Positions 21,452-32,829 of a DNA stretch of 64,000 bases are shown here, piece after piece. The notes beneath the pieces were generated by a model. It searched no databases and was not told the origin of the DNA. It was given only the letters and a program-made list of their open reading frames with translations. A program made the position numbers and the translations under genes. The stretch is taken from positions 20,838,813-20,902,812 of the forward strand of contig OZ020619.1 in assembly GCA_963971575.1 (NCBI GenBank). The letters are read 5' to 3'. The stretch is from Liopterus haemorrhoidalis (Eukaryota > Arthropoda > Insecta > Coleoptera > Dytiscidae). The stretch's first letter is position 1. The number at the start of each line of letters is the position of its first letter.

Positions 21452-22965
21452 TAGGGTTTTGTAGGTATGACCAAAAAACCCTTATACCGTCATTTTGTCG
21501 TCTGTCTGTCTGTTCGGTAAAAATTGTAGCCAAACGGCTAAACCTAGAGTGTTGAAATTTGGCATGCTTATACAACTCGTTGACTCGCACATAGGAAAAA
21601 TACCAAAACATCTAAAAAACATATCCTCATAAAAATATAAACAAATATGTGCTCATCGAAAAAAAAAAATATTTCTTTTAAATTCTGAGCAGGGTATCAA
21701 ATGAAAGCTCTTAGTACGTGGATTAACGATCAAAATTTTATTTTTGCAAAATAAATTATTTTGAAGCGATTTTTGCCAAAATTGTGCAAAAATTTTTTTG
21801 TCCCACACCCTTTAGCCCAGATGGTTTAAACTAAAAATCTGAAAAAATTCTAAGTAATGTACATTTGTGTGAACAGGAATTTTTGATCAGATTTTGTTTT
21901 CGGAAAATAACGCATTTTTTTGTGTTTTTTGCGTGATCATGTAAAATATTTAATGATATTATGTAGGGTGACCATCCGTCCCGGTTTTCGGTCAATTGTC
22001 TCGGTGTCCCGAAAACTGTTCTCGGGACGCCGGATTGTCCCGGTTTTTGAATCTTTTTGCTTTTCACTTTGAATCTGAGAGGTGAGGACCTTTTTTTTTG
22101 CTCTTCACTTTGGATTTGGGAAGTGAGGACCTTTTTTGTTTTTGCTCTTCACTTTGGATTTGGGAGGTAAGGACCTTTTTTTTTGCTCTTCACTTGGATC
22201 TGGGAGGAAACAAAGACCTTCTTTTTTTTTCCTGCGTCCCGGTTTTCCTTCACTGAAATCTGGTCACCCTAATATTATGTAGCACAGTAAACAGAGCGCT
22301 TCAGTGGTGTAATGGTTAGTATACTGGCGTTCTAATTTGCAAACTCGAGTTCAAATCGGTCTCGAGGCAATTTCATTTTTTTTTGTCTTTTTTGCATTTT
22401 TATTTTGTTTAAATTATTTTTTTCAAAATTCTAGTTATGTTTGGGCAAATATTGCATTTAATTTTTAAAAGCGTAAATTTAATAACCAGTGGAAATTGTT
22501 GAAATTGATTACTATTGGACTTACAACCAAGTAACTTAAAATATAACGTAACTATAAATATATAATACCATGGATACAAGTAAAAAAAATGAAATATATA
22601 AAATATATGTTATGTCATGTGTTATAATGTCTGTATCATATTAGTGCCTAAATATATTACTGCTATACTGCTATTTATTTTCCTATAAATACACGAAAAC
22701 AGAAGGGCGGAGCTTATGACTAAAACAACCAATGGAAGCTATAGGCGTAATTTTCAAAATCTTATTAAACCTTGCTATATAAAAAAAATACTGCACATTT
22801 TTAGAAACCTACATAATGGTATTAGGCATTCGAATTAAAATTAACAAAAAAAAAAAATTAACATAAAATTTGTTTTGGCATCCCAAATAATCATTATTCA
22901 CTTACTAAATACCTGCGAAATCCTGAAATGTGTGAAAATTCACACTTCACATCAATTTTTTGTGT
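21452..22965 (+). repeat. Family A interspersed repeat, copy 4, split by a hAT element
   Basis: The longest copy. It begins at TAGGGTTTTGTAGGTATGAC with a short GTCT microsatellite, includes the CACACCCTTTAGCCCAGA block, and is interrupted by the hAT at 21964-22271. It resumes with a tRNA-like core: box A TGGTGTAATGG at 22305-22315 and box B GTTCAAATC at 22349-22357, both consensus matches. The 3' end carries GTGTGAAAATTCACAC. Because the hAT carries a perfect TSD, the empty site can be inferred. Confidence 0.75.
21964..22271. mobile_element. hAT-type non-autonomous element (TAGGGTGACCA family), second copy
   Basis: TIR TAGGGTGACCA and TGGTCACCCTA, with a perfect 8-bp TSD ATATTATG (21956-21963 and 22272-22279). 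The same family as 1289-1555, with the same internal tandem unit (GAGGTGAGGACC and CTCTTCACTTTGGAT) in three or four copies. Confidence 0.94.
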
Positions 22966-24109
22966 CAATATGAATTTGTATTCTGCCACGGAAAGAGCAA
23001 AGTCTAAAATAAAACACATAAATTTGACACCACAAACTGTTTTATTCCACAGATAATGCAATACTGAAAATGGCTCATAAATTGAAACTATTACTACAGT
23101 ACTAGTTTTTAAAATTTCCAACCATTGTTTTTAAACCCCGCATGTAGCAATACATTAACAAAGTAATTATAAAATATACTCTAATGGAGGGTACATCTAT
23201 AACAATTTCAAAGGAGACACACCCAATAAATTCATATTATAATAATAATTAGATATACATATCTGATACACTCCCGTAAGTTCTTACACTTTTTTTTAGC
23301 GGCATGTAAATTTACCTTTGGCTTTTTACCTCTTCCGTTACCCATTTTTATAAATCAATAGAAAATTATTGAATAAAACACAACTTATTAAGTATAGTCA
23401 ACAGTTTATGCCTTATTAAACAAATACCAAATTCAAAGATATGTGTAGAAAATAAAGGCAGAGTTTTGACTCCCCCTCATTACGATTAGTATTAGTTTAA
23501 TACTACGCTATCAGATGAATACATCTCTCGATGCCTGTAAATGCCAGTATTTCATATAAATAGTGTTTCGGTGTGGGTCAAAGAATTGGTGCTAAATATT
23601 AATTAATTTTCACAAACTAGGGCTCGTTTGAAAGAGAAAAGTACAATCTATAGGATTCTAGTTAATGAATTTTCAATTTTTATTGATTTTCAGAGTAACA
23701 GTGGTGTGAAGTTAGAGATTGTAAAACTGAAAATTAAAAATTAAAAATAAGACCAAATTTTAACTCGAAAAGCCAACGGGGCCAATCTTTATCTTCAAAT
23801 TAAAAAAGAAATCAAATTGATCCGACAGCATTTGGTTCAAATTCTTTGGCCCATACAAATGCACGTTTCCTTTGCGCGTAACCTAGGTACATTACGCTCT
23901 TAAGAGGTTTCATTCGATATGTTACTTAAAATTTTTTAAAAAATATTTATTTTTTATTAAATAAACATTTGTTTATATGTATCTCAAGATGTGTTTTTTT
24001 GGACTGTCAGTATTTTTCCTATATGCGAGTCAAAGAGTTGTATAGGCATGCCAAATTTCAACTTTCTATGTTAAGCCGTTTGTCTACAACAGTGTTTTCC
24101 AAAGGGTGT
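22966..24109. other. No gene recognised
   Basis: About 1.1 kb, AT-rich. A CAGTGTTTTCCAAAGGGTG motif at 24091 resembles a hAT left end but no right end was found. A short minus-strand ORF from 23345 (starting MGNGRGKKPKVNLHAAKKK) is discussed among the rejected calls. Confidence 0.5.
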
Positions 24110-24453
24110 GCCGCGAAATCTTAAAGAAAAAAAAAATCAGCTGTGGCCACCACAGGACCGACTGCCATCGCAAAGTACTTGTTTAATTTATGCTGCTTTA
24201 TCAAAAAATGTCTCAAATAAAAGTTGTTAGTTATTGCTTTTATAGCAACTTTTGTTAAATAATTTTTTTCGAAATATTACTCTGTTGCGAAATATTCGCA
24301 AAAATCTTAAAACAGATACGCATAAACTCCCATTTCTAGTAAACCGATTTTTACCAAATGTTGACAAACTGGTGCCATTGATGTCAAAAGCTTAAATATG
24401 AAGTTTCATAAAAATCCTTTTAGCCGAATTTGCTCTGCACGTGTACACGAACC

Positions 24454-24500
<47 letters not shown>

Positions 24501-24655
24501 GGACGGACGGACGGACGGACGGACGGACGGACGGACAGACAGACCGACAGACATCATGCTAAAAATATATTGCTATAATTGTTACCGTACAGACAGGCAG
24601 ACAAACACATGAGTTACGTTATAAGGGTTTTTTGGTGGTCATACCTACAAAACAT
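24110..24655 (+). repeat. Family B interspersed repeat, copy 2
   Basis: Starts at TCAGCTGTGGCCACCACAGG and carries a microsatellite at 24451-24553 that changes from GACA to GACG units and back, in a different order from copy 1. After ACATCATGCTAAAAATA the copy diverges and joins a second short GACA tract and the phrase TTTTTTGGTGGTCATACCTA. Confidence 0.8.
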
Positions 24656-24782
24656 TAAAAAGGGATCGGGAAACCTAAATCCTGCAATCCTTAAATGGAG
24701 GGGGGGTCTGTTCTATTCCATGCCCCCTTTAGTTTGTCAACGTACTGCTTTTTCATTAAAAATAGTTGGTCTACTTATGGCC

Positions 24783-24900
24783 GGTTGCTAAAGTAAGAAT
24801 TATCCCTAACCCGAGTTAAAATCATTTGTTTTTGTATGTTGAAACATACAAAAACAAATGATTTTAACTTGAGTTAGAGAAAACTCTTACGTTAGCAACC
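24783..24900. repeat. Near-perfect long hairpin (foldback MITE)
   Basis: The two arms, 24783-24840 and 24843-24900, are inverted copies separated by only a few bases. The central portion (GTTAAAATCATTTGTTTTTG) is a perfect inverse for about 26 bp, and the outer portion GGTTGCTAA/TTAGCAACC also pairs. If transcribed it would give a single long stem. Most likely a young foldback element. Confidence 0.85.
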
Positions 24901-25021
24901 CGACATTATAGTTACATAGAGTGGATAAATACGCAATGCATTGGTGTTAATTTAGTTGCAGTAAAATAGGCGCTATTGCCTCCATCGACAATCTTAACAC
25001 TAATCGACTAGATTCAAGGCT

Positions 25022-25142
25022 TGTTCGTTTGTGTTGCACCAGACTTGTCCAGGACAAGAGCAGCTGACGTCACTATATAAGATAGCATTGGTGGGGGAAG
25101 TTGTGGTGTAGTTCAGTGTAGGTTGGGCAACACAAACGAACA
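25022..25142. mobile_element. Small inverted-repeat element with 16-bp perfect TIR
   Basis: TGTTCGTTTGTGTTGC (25022-25037) and GCAACACAAACGAACA (25127-25142) are exact inverses enclosing about 90 bp, including a TATATAAG motif. The TSD is not resolved. Confidence 0.75.
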
Positions 25143-25194
25143 CACCTTCAGTTTGTGACCGCCAGGTGAGCTAGGGTGACCAGACGTACTCTTT

Positions 25195-25437
25195 TTACCG
25201 ACCGTCAACATATATAAGGGAGGTGTTGTGATCATACCGATTTTGACATTTCGAGATTTCGATGGATCTCCACGAATTGAGGTCCCTACATAACATTTTG
25301 ACTATTTTTAGTATGATGTCTGTCGGTCTGTTTGTCCGTCTGTCTGTCTGTCTGTCTGTCCGTCTGTCTGTCTGTCTGTCCGTCTGTGTACACGTGCAGA
25401 GCAAATTCGGCTGAAAGGATTTTTATGAAACTTTATA
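25195..25437 (-). repeat. Family B interspersed repeat, copy 3 (inverted, 3' part)
   Basis: Reverse orientation of the family. It has the TATATAAGGGAGGT end, the ATGGATCTCCACGAATTGAG phrase, a GTCT/GTCC microsatellite at 25318-25388, and GTGCAGAGCAAATTCGGC. Directly beyond it a CAGTGGCGGAACTAG motif (25441) looks like a lone hAT left end. Confidence 0.8.
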
Positions 25438-25440
25438 TTC

Positions 25441-26025
25441 AGTGGCGGAACTAGAATTTTTGAAGTAGAAAGCAAATTATTGGTGGGTCTTAAAGGCAGA
25501 GCTGTTCATATTCAAGTGAAAACAGGGTTCGGGGTGGAAATACAAAAAAATTGAAGTAGAGACTGGGGTCACCGAAATTCAAAAATTGAAATATAGTAAG
25601 AGATCTTCTACTCTGGACCGTACATCGCTGTTAAAATAGCTAGTTGTTAAAATTTAATTGCGTTTTATGGGAAAATAGCATCGGTTTTAACGTCGTGTTA
25701 AGTAATTTCGGTGCTAAATGAAAACTATCTTTTAATGATTAAATGAGGTTTTTTAACATTCATACAAAAATGAAAAAACTTATATCGTTACAAAATGAGT
25801 TCGTACTTAAAATATCATTTCCATTTAGTTCCGTTTAAAAGTTTGGAATAACCTATATGTTCAGTTTAGGGTTTTTATTTGTATGAACCAATCTAGATTC
25901 ATACAAATTGAAGTTATTCATATAACAACTTTACATTTGTTTTAAACATCCAATAGGCTCATTATAACCTAAATAACGCTTCAATTTTTTAACTGTCAAG
26001 TATTATTTTTTAGTAAAATAAAAAT

Positions 26026-26061
<36 letters not shown>

Positions 26062-26410
26062 TAAAATTTTTAAAAATGTAGGAAAAAGATGTATATGCTA
26101 TTCACTTTTGTAAAAATAAACTAAGAGGATAGTCTGATTTCAATAGTTTACGTTTACACTGAAATTGTTTGAAATTGTATGTCTTGTTGGTTTTAAAAAA
26201 TGATAAAAATTTCACTTTCTTATTATGGCCATTCCATTTGACATGTCATAATGAAAAACATTTCTTAATTATAATGATCATAACCAACAAATCTGAACTG
26301 TTTAACAGCGTAAGAGATATTATTAAATGACATTTAAAGTCAGTAATACACTATGAACATAACCAAAATAACCAGATCTGGTTTGTCTTTACCAAATTGA
26401 ATGCAAAATA
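25441..26410. other. No gene recognised; TA microsatellite
   Basis: Non-coding. A TA dinucleotide run lies at 26028-26059. The stretch around 26080-26110 (ATGCTATTCACTTTTG) resembles the sequence at 49072 and, inverted, at 50140, suggesting a larger family E unit. Confidence 0.55.
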
Positions 26411-27228
26411 TAGGCTATTCCAAACGTTTAAGTGGAAGCAAATGGAATTTTAATTTTCTTAAGTTGTCACAAGCTAATTTTTTAATGTTTGAAGTTGGCT
26501 TTTGCAAAATAAAATGATCAAAAGATTCAATCAAACGTCAACAGTTACTAGAATGCAAAATCAAGTTCCACTGAAACTAGGGTGACCAAACGTAAAAACC
26601 CGTAAAAACGGGATTGTCCCGTTTTTTCACGATCGTACCTGGTATCCCGAAAAAGTCTCTCGGGACGCCTAAATGTCCCGTTTCTAAAAGCAAACACATT
26701 TTCAAGTCGCTAAAACTTCCCAATCTATATGAATAAAGCTCATTTAAAAAATGTATTTTAAAGTAAAAAAATAATGATGCAATTAAAATAATACATATCT
26801 ATTAAATTTTTTAAATCTGAATTAGGGTATGTTTAAAATATGTATAAATAAATAATTATTCATTGCAAAATTATTGTTTTCGTTTATGATATGCCTCAGA
26901 GTTTAAATTTAATTACATATAAGTAAAGGTAAAATTAAAAAGATTTGTTGGTCTTAAAATAGTTAAAATGAGCATATTTCAATAAATAGTTTCCGGTGAG
27001 AGCCCCCGGACCCTTCTTTAGCTGGAGGGTATCCCCCTTCCAAACCCTTCTTGGGTGTGTCCCGTTTTTTCCGGTTCATGATTTGTTCACCCTAACTTAA
27101 ACCAAAGAAACCGACTATATAAGATGTTTCATTTTGTAATATAGCCTGTTTCAAATCTTAAAAATAGAGCTAATGACATCTTACAGAAACAAAAATTCCA
27201 GTTCTGCTTAAACGTTTGGAATAGCCTA
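26411..27228. mobile_element. Family E inverted-repeat element split by a hAT
   Basis: TAGGCTATTCCAAACGTTTA at the left and its inverse at the right (27207-27228) form a perfect TIR of about 20 bp. Other copies or ends are at 8629, 9282-9606 and 49263-49665. Flanking TA could be part of the TIR or a TA duplication. It is interrupted by the hAT at 26578-27094. No ORF. Confidence 0.82.
26578..27094. mobile_element. hAT-type non-autonomous element
   Basis: TIR TAGGGTGACCAAA and TTTGTTCACCCTA with one mismatch. The flanks ACTGAAAC (26570-26577) and ACTTAAAC (27095-27102) match 7/8. GTCCCG motifs occur in inverted arrangement near both ends. A diverged relative of the 1289 and 21964 elements. Confidence 0.9.
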
Positions 27229-28019
27229 TTCGTAACTAGATCTGATGATTTTGGTGACTTTTGTGGTGTAACAGTTTTTGACGTATCCATGTGAATCAAT
27301 ACTATGAAAGCATTATAAATGTATTGTAAACAAACAAAAAAAAAAAATAATAATAATAATAATATTAAAAAAAAAAACTTTCCCTGTTAGTTACGTATTA
27401 TAAAATGAAACAAATAATAACAGGAGATCTTAAGAGGAAAATAATTTTAAAAATTTGCATGTTCAAAAAATATATATTGCCAAGAAGATAACAAAATTAT
27501 TTTTCTGTTATAAATTATTTATTAACCGTTAACCGCTTATATGACGCCTGAGAGGCGCTATGATAATTAAAGTAATAATTTTAACTCCTAATTATCAATA
27601 TTTAAGAAAATTCTTTTTAGTACCCTTCCGATGAAATGTTGTAATATAGAATTCATTATAAAATTCGCTTAATTGAGGTATTTATTGAGGTATTGAGGTA
27701 TTTATTGGATATTTAAATAAATAATACAATTACAAATTAAATAATACAAAATGAAATAATACAAATTAAATTTATACTAATTAATTACAATTTTGATTTT
27801 GATCAATAGAAAAAAAATAAATAAAAAGTTTAAATATTCAGCAAATCAACATGAATAATGTAGTCACAAAAGATACTAAGTATCTTGTGGTGACAAAAAT
27901 AATAAAATTAGAAACTGACATAGTCCAGTACGTAAGGATGATCAACCATTAAAAAGCAGATTGTATAATAATAAGAGAACGAGGAAAAAAAATAAAATAA
28001 ATAAATAAAAAAGTATACC

Positions 28020-28146
28020 CATATATATGCATACATACATACATATACATACATATACATATACATATATACATACATATACATACATACATACACACAC
28101 ACATACACACATACACATACATATACTCATACACATACATATACGT
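28020..28146. repeat. CATA/CA-rich microsatellite
   Basis: Imperfect repeats of ACATAC and ACACAC inside the piggyBac element. The minus-strand frames of repeated Y, V, C and M residues are artefacts of this repeat. Confidence 0.85.
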
Positions 28147-28404
28147 ATACATATGGCATACTCGTATGTAAGTATTAAGAAAAGCAAATGTAATATTGTT
28201 GAATAAATCGTTAAAGTAAATTTAAAATATAAAAGTAAAACATACAAATATTTATATAGCTAATTAATTAATAAAAAAACATAATAAAGTAAACTTATTA
28301 TAAATATCTAAGAGAATAGCAGGGATACTGAGAATAAGAGACTGATCGCTTACTAAGTATATGTAATAAGTAAAATTTGGAATAATCGTGCTCATAAAAA
28401 ATTA

Positions 28405-28550
28405 AAATAGATAAATAAATAAATAAATAGATAAATAAATAGATAAATTAATAAATAAATAAATTAGTAAATAAATAAATGAATAAATAAATAAAAAAAT
28501 AAATAAATAAATAAAATGAAATAAAAAAATAAATAAATAAAATGAAATAA
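28405..28550 (-). repeat. AAAT-rich microsatellite in the LINE 3' region
   Basis: AAATAAAT repeats on the plus strand, that is TTTA repeats in the LINE's own 3' UTR direction. The exact LINE 3' end is not resolved; another candidate tail is the AATAAATACCTC repeat near 27670-27705. Confidence 0.6.
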
Positions 28551-28620
28551 AAGATAATCAAATACACCAACAAAAATATAAACTCAAGAAACTAATATGA
28601 AATAAAATATATTATCACAG

Positions 28621-31248
28621 TTATACATTTGAAATTATTGAATTAATTATGTCAACTGGTATATTGTGTATCCATCTCTTAATAATTTTCTTGAAATAGT
28701 GATTAGAGAAGGTAAAAAGATTCTTTTTTATTTCATCTGAAAACGCATTATACAATTTAGGCAAAATATTAAGAAAATTTTTATCAGTTTTCTTTTTTAA
28801 ATTCTTAGAGCCTTTACAAAGTCCGATCTTTTTGCCCCTTGTATTATACAGATGTTCGGGTAGCTGTAAAGTTGAGAAAAGTTCGTTTTTTTCTTTAAAA
28901 AAGTATTGGGCAATGTTACTAACAAAAAGTTTAGGTATACTTAAAATACCAGTAATTCTAAAAAGTTGTTCGCTTGGAAATCTACGTGGCTTATTTAACA
29001 TGACTTTAAGTACCAGCTTTTGTGCAGTTTTAATATTATAAATAGCTGTTTTACTAGCACCGCCCCAAAATAAAATTCCATAGTTTAAAATTGATTGGAC
29101 TACACCAAAGTATATCATTTTAAGTGTGGAGAGATTCATGCACAATCTCAGGTTTTTAAATAAATATACCGTTTTGCGCAGTTTCTCAGTAATATAGTTA
29201 ATATGCATTTTCCAGGTTAAACAGCTATCAATATGTAGTCCTAAATATTTGACTGATTTTCTAATTTCAATTTTGCTAGTACAGGTACACAAATTAGATG
29301 CCACGGCAAATTGGCAGTTATTATCATGAAACTTGATATCACTGATGTTGGGTAATCTGTTTTTCTGGCACATGAAAGGAACAATATAGGTTTTAGTGAG
29401 GTTTAGGGACAGAAGGTTTGAATCGAGCCATAATTTAATATTGTGCAGGCTGATCGAGATGTTATCAAAAACATCATCCCAACTATCACCAGACACATAG
29501 TACACAGTATCATCTGCATAAGACAATATCATTCCGTTCAAACTAAGAGAGAGTAAATCGTTGATATAAATTAGAAAAAGTAACGGACCTAATACCGTTT
29601 CTTGTGGAACACCTGTATTAACTAGACCCGGTTTGCTCAGGACATTATTGATCGATGTATACTGTACTCTGTCATATAAATAACTTTTTAAAAGTTCTAA
29701 AGTAGTACCACGAAATCCGTAAGTTTCAAGTTTTACAATTAAACGTGCATGACAGACCGTATCAAAGGCTTTAGCCAGGTCTAAAAATACAGCCGCAGAG
29801 AATTTATTACTATCCAAGTTATTATATATTTCAGACACCAAAGTGCTTATTGCATTATTTGTAGATTTATTCCGCCGAAAGCCAAATTGATTATTCGATA
29901 AAATAGAAGAGCTATCTAAGAATTCTTCCATTTTATATTTTATAATTTTTTCGAAAACCTTGGAAAATACCGAGACTAAAGATATTGGCCGATAGTTACC
30001 AAGGATATTTCTAGGGCCTGCTTTGTGTATTACTTTAACTACTGCTATTTTTAGTTTTTTAGGATAGTGACCGAGTTGTACACATTTGTTAAATATATTA
30101 GACAGCGGTATCATAATCGCGTGTTTAATGTTTTTAATTGTTTTAGCAGAAAAGCCATCGTACCCCGACGAATTGCTGGTGTTTAGAGAATCTATTGCAT
30201 TTACTACATCGATAGCTGAAATTGGCGAAAAGAAAAATGTTTTAAAATTATGAGTTATTTTATGCTGATTATCGTTATTCGTTTTGATCCCATCGGCCAT
30301 TTTCTTGGCAATGTTCAAAAAATATTCATTAAAAGTGTCCGCCATTTCTTTATTATCAGTAATAGTTAAATTATCTGATGTAGTAACCTGTTTAATGATC
30401 TTGACCGTAGATGATGTATTAACTGCTTCCCGAGATAAATTCCATATTTTTCTAGTATCCCTACCGGCTTCTACAATTTTATTTTTGTAAAACAGAGATT
30501 TACTTTTCTTAATAATACTAATTAGCTTGTTCCTATAACTATTGAAAGCCTTTCTCTTAACAACATTAGATGGATCAGATTTAAGATTTTTGTACATTTC
30601 ATCTCTATATCTAATCGAGTTGATAATGCCCTGAGTAATCCAGCTTTTCCTTTTTTTACAATCACATTTCCTTTTCTCCATACAAGTATTTATGATATTT
30701 TTAAGTTTATCAATGAAAATATCGAAAATTACATCAAGATTTGAAAGCTCATTTATAAAATCAAAGTTCTGTCTATTAAGGATATTATTAAGTTTATTAT
30801 AATTTAATATTTTAATGTCTGATTTCCGCATAGTCTTGTTACTACAGTTAACAGATTTATCACTAACTTTAAGGTGTAGTATAATTGGTGAGTGATCAGT
30901 TATTTTACTGTCAAGAATTATGGGAAATACGTTTTCACTGGATGTTTTAAATTTAATGAGAAAATGATCGATACAAGATTTCGAGTTCCTAGTTATCCTA
31001 GTATAATCATTAATACAAGATCTGAATCCCTTCGCTAGGAATAAGTTAATATAATCATTGGAAATTTTAGCATCAGATAGGATATCAATATTAATGTCAC
31101 CACAAAACACCTCAATAGTATCAGTACAATAAATATCAAAGTACTGTTCTAAGTTGTGTAAAAATTCATGTTTATTTACTGAGTGGGATCTATATACAGC
31201 CGAAATTGCAATTTTTTCATTATTTTCATTAATATTAATAATGTTCAC
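28621..31248 (-). pseudogene. LINE ORF2 (endonuclease C-terminal part plus reverse transcriptase), 5'-truncated
   Basis: One open frame of 875 codons on the minus strand. It begins inside the endonuclease domain: AVYRSHS, EVFCGDINIDIL, SCIDHFLIKF and ITDHSPIILH are present but the N-terminal catalytic block is missing. The reverse transcriptase follows: NYRPISLVSVFSKVFEK, NNQFGFRRNKSTNNAIS, AAVFLDLAKAFDTVCHARL, LLFLIYINDL and the catalytic ILSYADDTVYY. The glycine of the PQG motif is glutamate here (GVPQETVLGP, codon at 29599-29601). The rest matches the Jockey/CR1 superfamily to the end (about 900 codons expected for ORF2). The clean frame suggests a recent insertion into the piggyBac element. 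Confidence 0.9.
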
Positions 31249-31326
31249 TATAACATTATAAATTTTATATTTTGTTAAAAACTACGTCATCCGTCTACAT
31301 GGCGCCTTAGCGGCGCTGGCGGCGTT

Positions 31327-32554
31327 CTAACTGCTGGACATTTAAAATCCTCAGATGTAAGCGTTGATCGTTTGTGGAGTAATAAATGGGCCTCCAATAT
31401 TTCGAGCTACCATGTCAAAATACAGATTCAAAGAGATAATACGTTTTATGAGATTCGATGATAAAAATTCCAGACCACAGAGACGAGCAACTGATAAACT
31501 GGCTTGTATAAGAGACGTTTGGGAGGGTCTAAATAAAAATCTCGGAAAATATTATATGCCAGGTTCTAATATAACTGTAGATGAACAATTAGTTGGTTAC
31601 GATGGGAAATGTCCATTCAAACAATATATGCCATAAAAACCAGAAAAATATGGTATGAAAATATTTTGGATCAATGATTCAGAAAATGGATATCCTCTAG
31701 GCGGAGTTCCTTATTTAGGTAAAGAGGGTAACGAACGAGCGACAAATCTCGGAGAAAAGTTTGTTGAAAAGTTCCATAGTAGTACACCATATTATCACAC
31801 CAATCGAAATGTGACGTGCGATAATTTTTTTACTACAAAACAATTGGCTTTGAATCTTAAAAGTTCTGGACTCACATTGTTAGGAACACTTCGAAAAAAT
31901 AAGCAATATATTCCAAATAATTTTCAGGCAAATCGTTCCCGGGAAGAATTTTCTTCAATTTTTAGGTTTACCAAAGCATTCACATTAGTCTCTTACGTGC
32001 CTAAAAAGGGTAGAGCTGTTATATTACTATCTTCTATGCTTCACGATGATGCTTTGACAGAAAATAAACAAAAACCTGAAATAATAATAGATTATAACAA
32101 ATCTAAAGGCGGAACTGATCTAATGGATAAGATGTTACGATCGTATACCTGTAAAAGAAAGTGTACTAGATGGCCTATGGCTTTTTTTATGAATTTATTG
32201 GATATAGCTGGATTGGCAGGATATATAATCCATACAAATATTTATAAACAATGGAACATAGGAAAAAATGATAGACGAAATATCTACCTCGAAGAATTGA
32301 GTGAAGAATTAATCATGGATCAAATTCAGCGACGTCTCTCAAACATACGGAGTAAATCTTTGAAGAAGAATATTGCTACATTATGTGGTCTGGACGAACC
32401 TTCGACATCAAACTCACAACCAAAAAAGAAACACCGAGCGCAATGCCATTTATGTGAATCGAAAAGACAAATTTTTCAACATTGCGCATATTGTAAGAAA
32501 AATGTTTGTAATGATCATTCAAATTTGATATGTAATAATTGTATTAATAAATAA
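31327..32554 (+). pseudogene. piggyBac-type transposase, N-terminally truncated, with a frameshift and a stop
   Basis: Starts in one frame with LTAGHLKSSDVSVDRLWSNK. A one-base loss near 31388 moves to the frame of 31364, with PPIFRATMSKYRFKEIIRFM. A single TAA (31634-31636) interrupts between QYMP and KPEKYG; the frame then runs to 32554. The three catalytic aspartates can be seen in SNITVDEQLVGYDG, NVTCDNFFTTKQLA and YNKSKGGTDLMDKML. The C-terminus has a cysteine/histidine-rich domain (CHLC, HCAYC, CNDH, CNNC) like the piggyBac zinc-binding tail that recognises subterminal DNA. About 410 of roughly 550-600 residues remain. Confidence 0.9.
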
Positions 32555-32714
32555 TTTAAATTATAGTAGATATACTTTATGCACTATTTATATCTTTTAT
32601 TTTCGAGTTTTTTTATATCAAATCACAAAAAATATAACGGTTTTACTACAAGCGCCGGTAAGGCGTCGAGACAACTGATGGCTGACAAAATTCATATAGT
32701 CGGTTAACGGTTAA

Positions 32715-32829
32715 ACCAGTGGCGAAGGGACACCTCCGCTAGACTTGTCCTCCCATAAAAAAAATAATACTAAAAAAAATACATAAAAAAAAAAAAAATT
32801 CAAAAATTTAAAAGAAGATTTAGGTAAAT
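32715..32829. other. AT-rich spacer
   Basis: Short A-rich stretch to the right of the piggyBac element; no feature seen. Confidence 0.5.

Larger units (their letters stand above)
27526..32710 (+). mobile_element. Composite piggyBac element with an internal LINE insertion
   Basis: TTAA duplications flank both ends (27522-27525 and 32711-32714). The TIRs CCGTTAACCGCTTATATGA and, on the other strand, CCGTTAACCGACTATATGA agree at 17 of 19 positions. Subterminal 17-bp hairpin motifs GACGCCTGAGAGGCGCT (27542) and GACGCCTTACCGGCGCT (inverse, 32651-32667) are also paired. The right part holds a piggyBac transposase pseudogene (31327-32554). The middle holds a truncated LINE in reverse orientation (28621-31248). 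The N-terminal third of the transposase is missing, presumably deleted at or before the LINE insertion. Confidence 0.9.

Noticed and set aside
23270..23345. Minus-strand short ORF starting MGNGRGKKPKVNLHAAKKK
   Set aside because: Basic N-terminus and an ATG are suggestive of a small exon, but there is no recognisable family, the downstream codons become a run of isoleucines, and no clear splice signals were found.
25441..25460. hAT terminus CAGTGGCGGAACTAG
   Set aside because: Only one end; no partner or 8-bp duplication could be found. The same holds for 24091, 52695, 61266 and 61345.
27908..28247. Minus-strand frames rich in M, Y, V and C
   Set aside because: Derived from the CATA microsatellite inside the piggyBac element.
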